NCBI GenBank assembly: GCA_034506315.1
Contig: JAPDPT010000019.1
Location: forward strand, 1 to 51,313
Origin: a candidate division KSB1 bacterium
GTDB taxonomy: Bacteria; Zhuqueibacterota; Zhuqueibacteria; Oleimicrobiales; Geothermoviventaceae
Reading direction: 5' to 3'
Length of the DNA stretch: 51,313 bases
A program made the translations under genes and the position numbers. Positions 51,293-51,313 of this stretch are shown here, piece after piece. The notes beneath the pieces are model-generated. The model saw only the letters and a list, made by a program, of their open reading frames with translations. It was not told the DNA's origin and did no database searches. Every line of letters begins with the position of its first letter. The stretch's first letter is position 1.

Positions 51293-51313
51293 TGTCACGG
51301 CAGTTGAGGAGAA

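Overview
The window is GC-rich bacterial DNA (about 60% by eye) with dense, tightly packed genes and many GTG/TTG starts. Two secreted proteins (2278-4533 and 5999-7405) end in a Tyr-Pro-Asn-Pro-Phe-Asn type C-terminal sorting domain, and there are lipoprotein signals and an Omp85-type barrel, so the cell is diderm. This combination is typical of poorly cultured FCB-superphylum and neighbouring lineages (Calditrichota, KSB1, Ignavibacteria and similar). That placement is an inference; no rRNA or tRNA lies in the window. The gene content is that of a heterotroph living on plant and other polysaccharides and oxidising sugar fragments through ferredoxin-linked, probably tungsten-dependent enzymes.

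Layout. 1-8858 (+): a polysaccharide and uronate block with the tail of a GH115 glucuronidase, a URO-D-family protein, a secreted BNR-4 protein, a hexuronate-type MFS carrier, a Tat-exported DUF362 protein and a GPH-family symporter. 9332-15398 (-): a DUF72 gene, then an SOS mutagenesis cassette read lexA -> Y-family polymerase-like protein -> dnaE2-type polymerase. A well-formed lexA promoter carries two GGTNACC sites. 15645-22964 (+): an M1-type metallopeptidase lipoprotein with its own divergent promoter, the threonine-degradation pair tdh-kbl behind a terminator-bearing leader, and a patatin/Omp85 protein. 23158-30861 (+): mntP, an M20 peptidase, a second URO-D-like protein, an SSS symporter and a heparinase-like protein. 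30994-32665 (+): a metallophosphoesterase and a LOG-family protein.

32740-48641 (+) is the most interesting part. It is a gene run with no gap above 130 bases and several stop/start overlaps: a lysine-less DhnA-like aldolase paralogue, a DhnA aldolase fused to a four-cluster ferredoxin, AOR-1, a MoaD/ThiS-like protein, a TIM-barrel isomerase, archaemetzincin, DUF72, L-rhamnose isomerase, lactate racemase, a glycosidase-like lipoprotein, an 18-residue-repeat basic protein, a second MoaD, AOR-2, a FucA-type class II aldolase, a DegT aminotransferase and a DUF1460-like lipoprotein. The genes suggest a route in which a deoxy-sugar is isomerised and (after a kinase not seen here) cleaved to DHAP and lactaldehyde. 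AOR would then oxidise lactaldehyde to lactate with ferredoxin as electron acceptor, and LarA would interconvert the lactate isomers. The aldolase-ferredoxin fusion beside AOR-1 suggests a second aldol-cleavage/aldehyde-oxidation module.

48771-51313 (+): a small unknown protein, a SPOR lipoprotein, a DUF6807 (PmoA-like) secreted protein, and a likely promoter and ribosome site for the next gene beyond the window.
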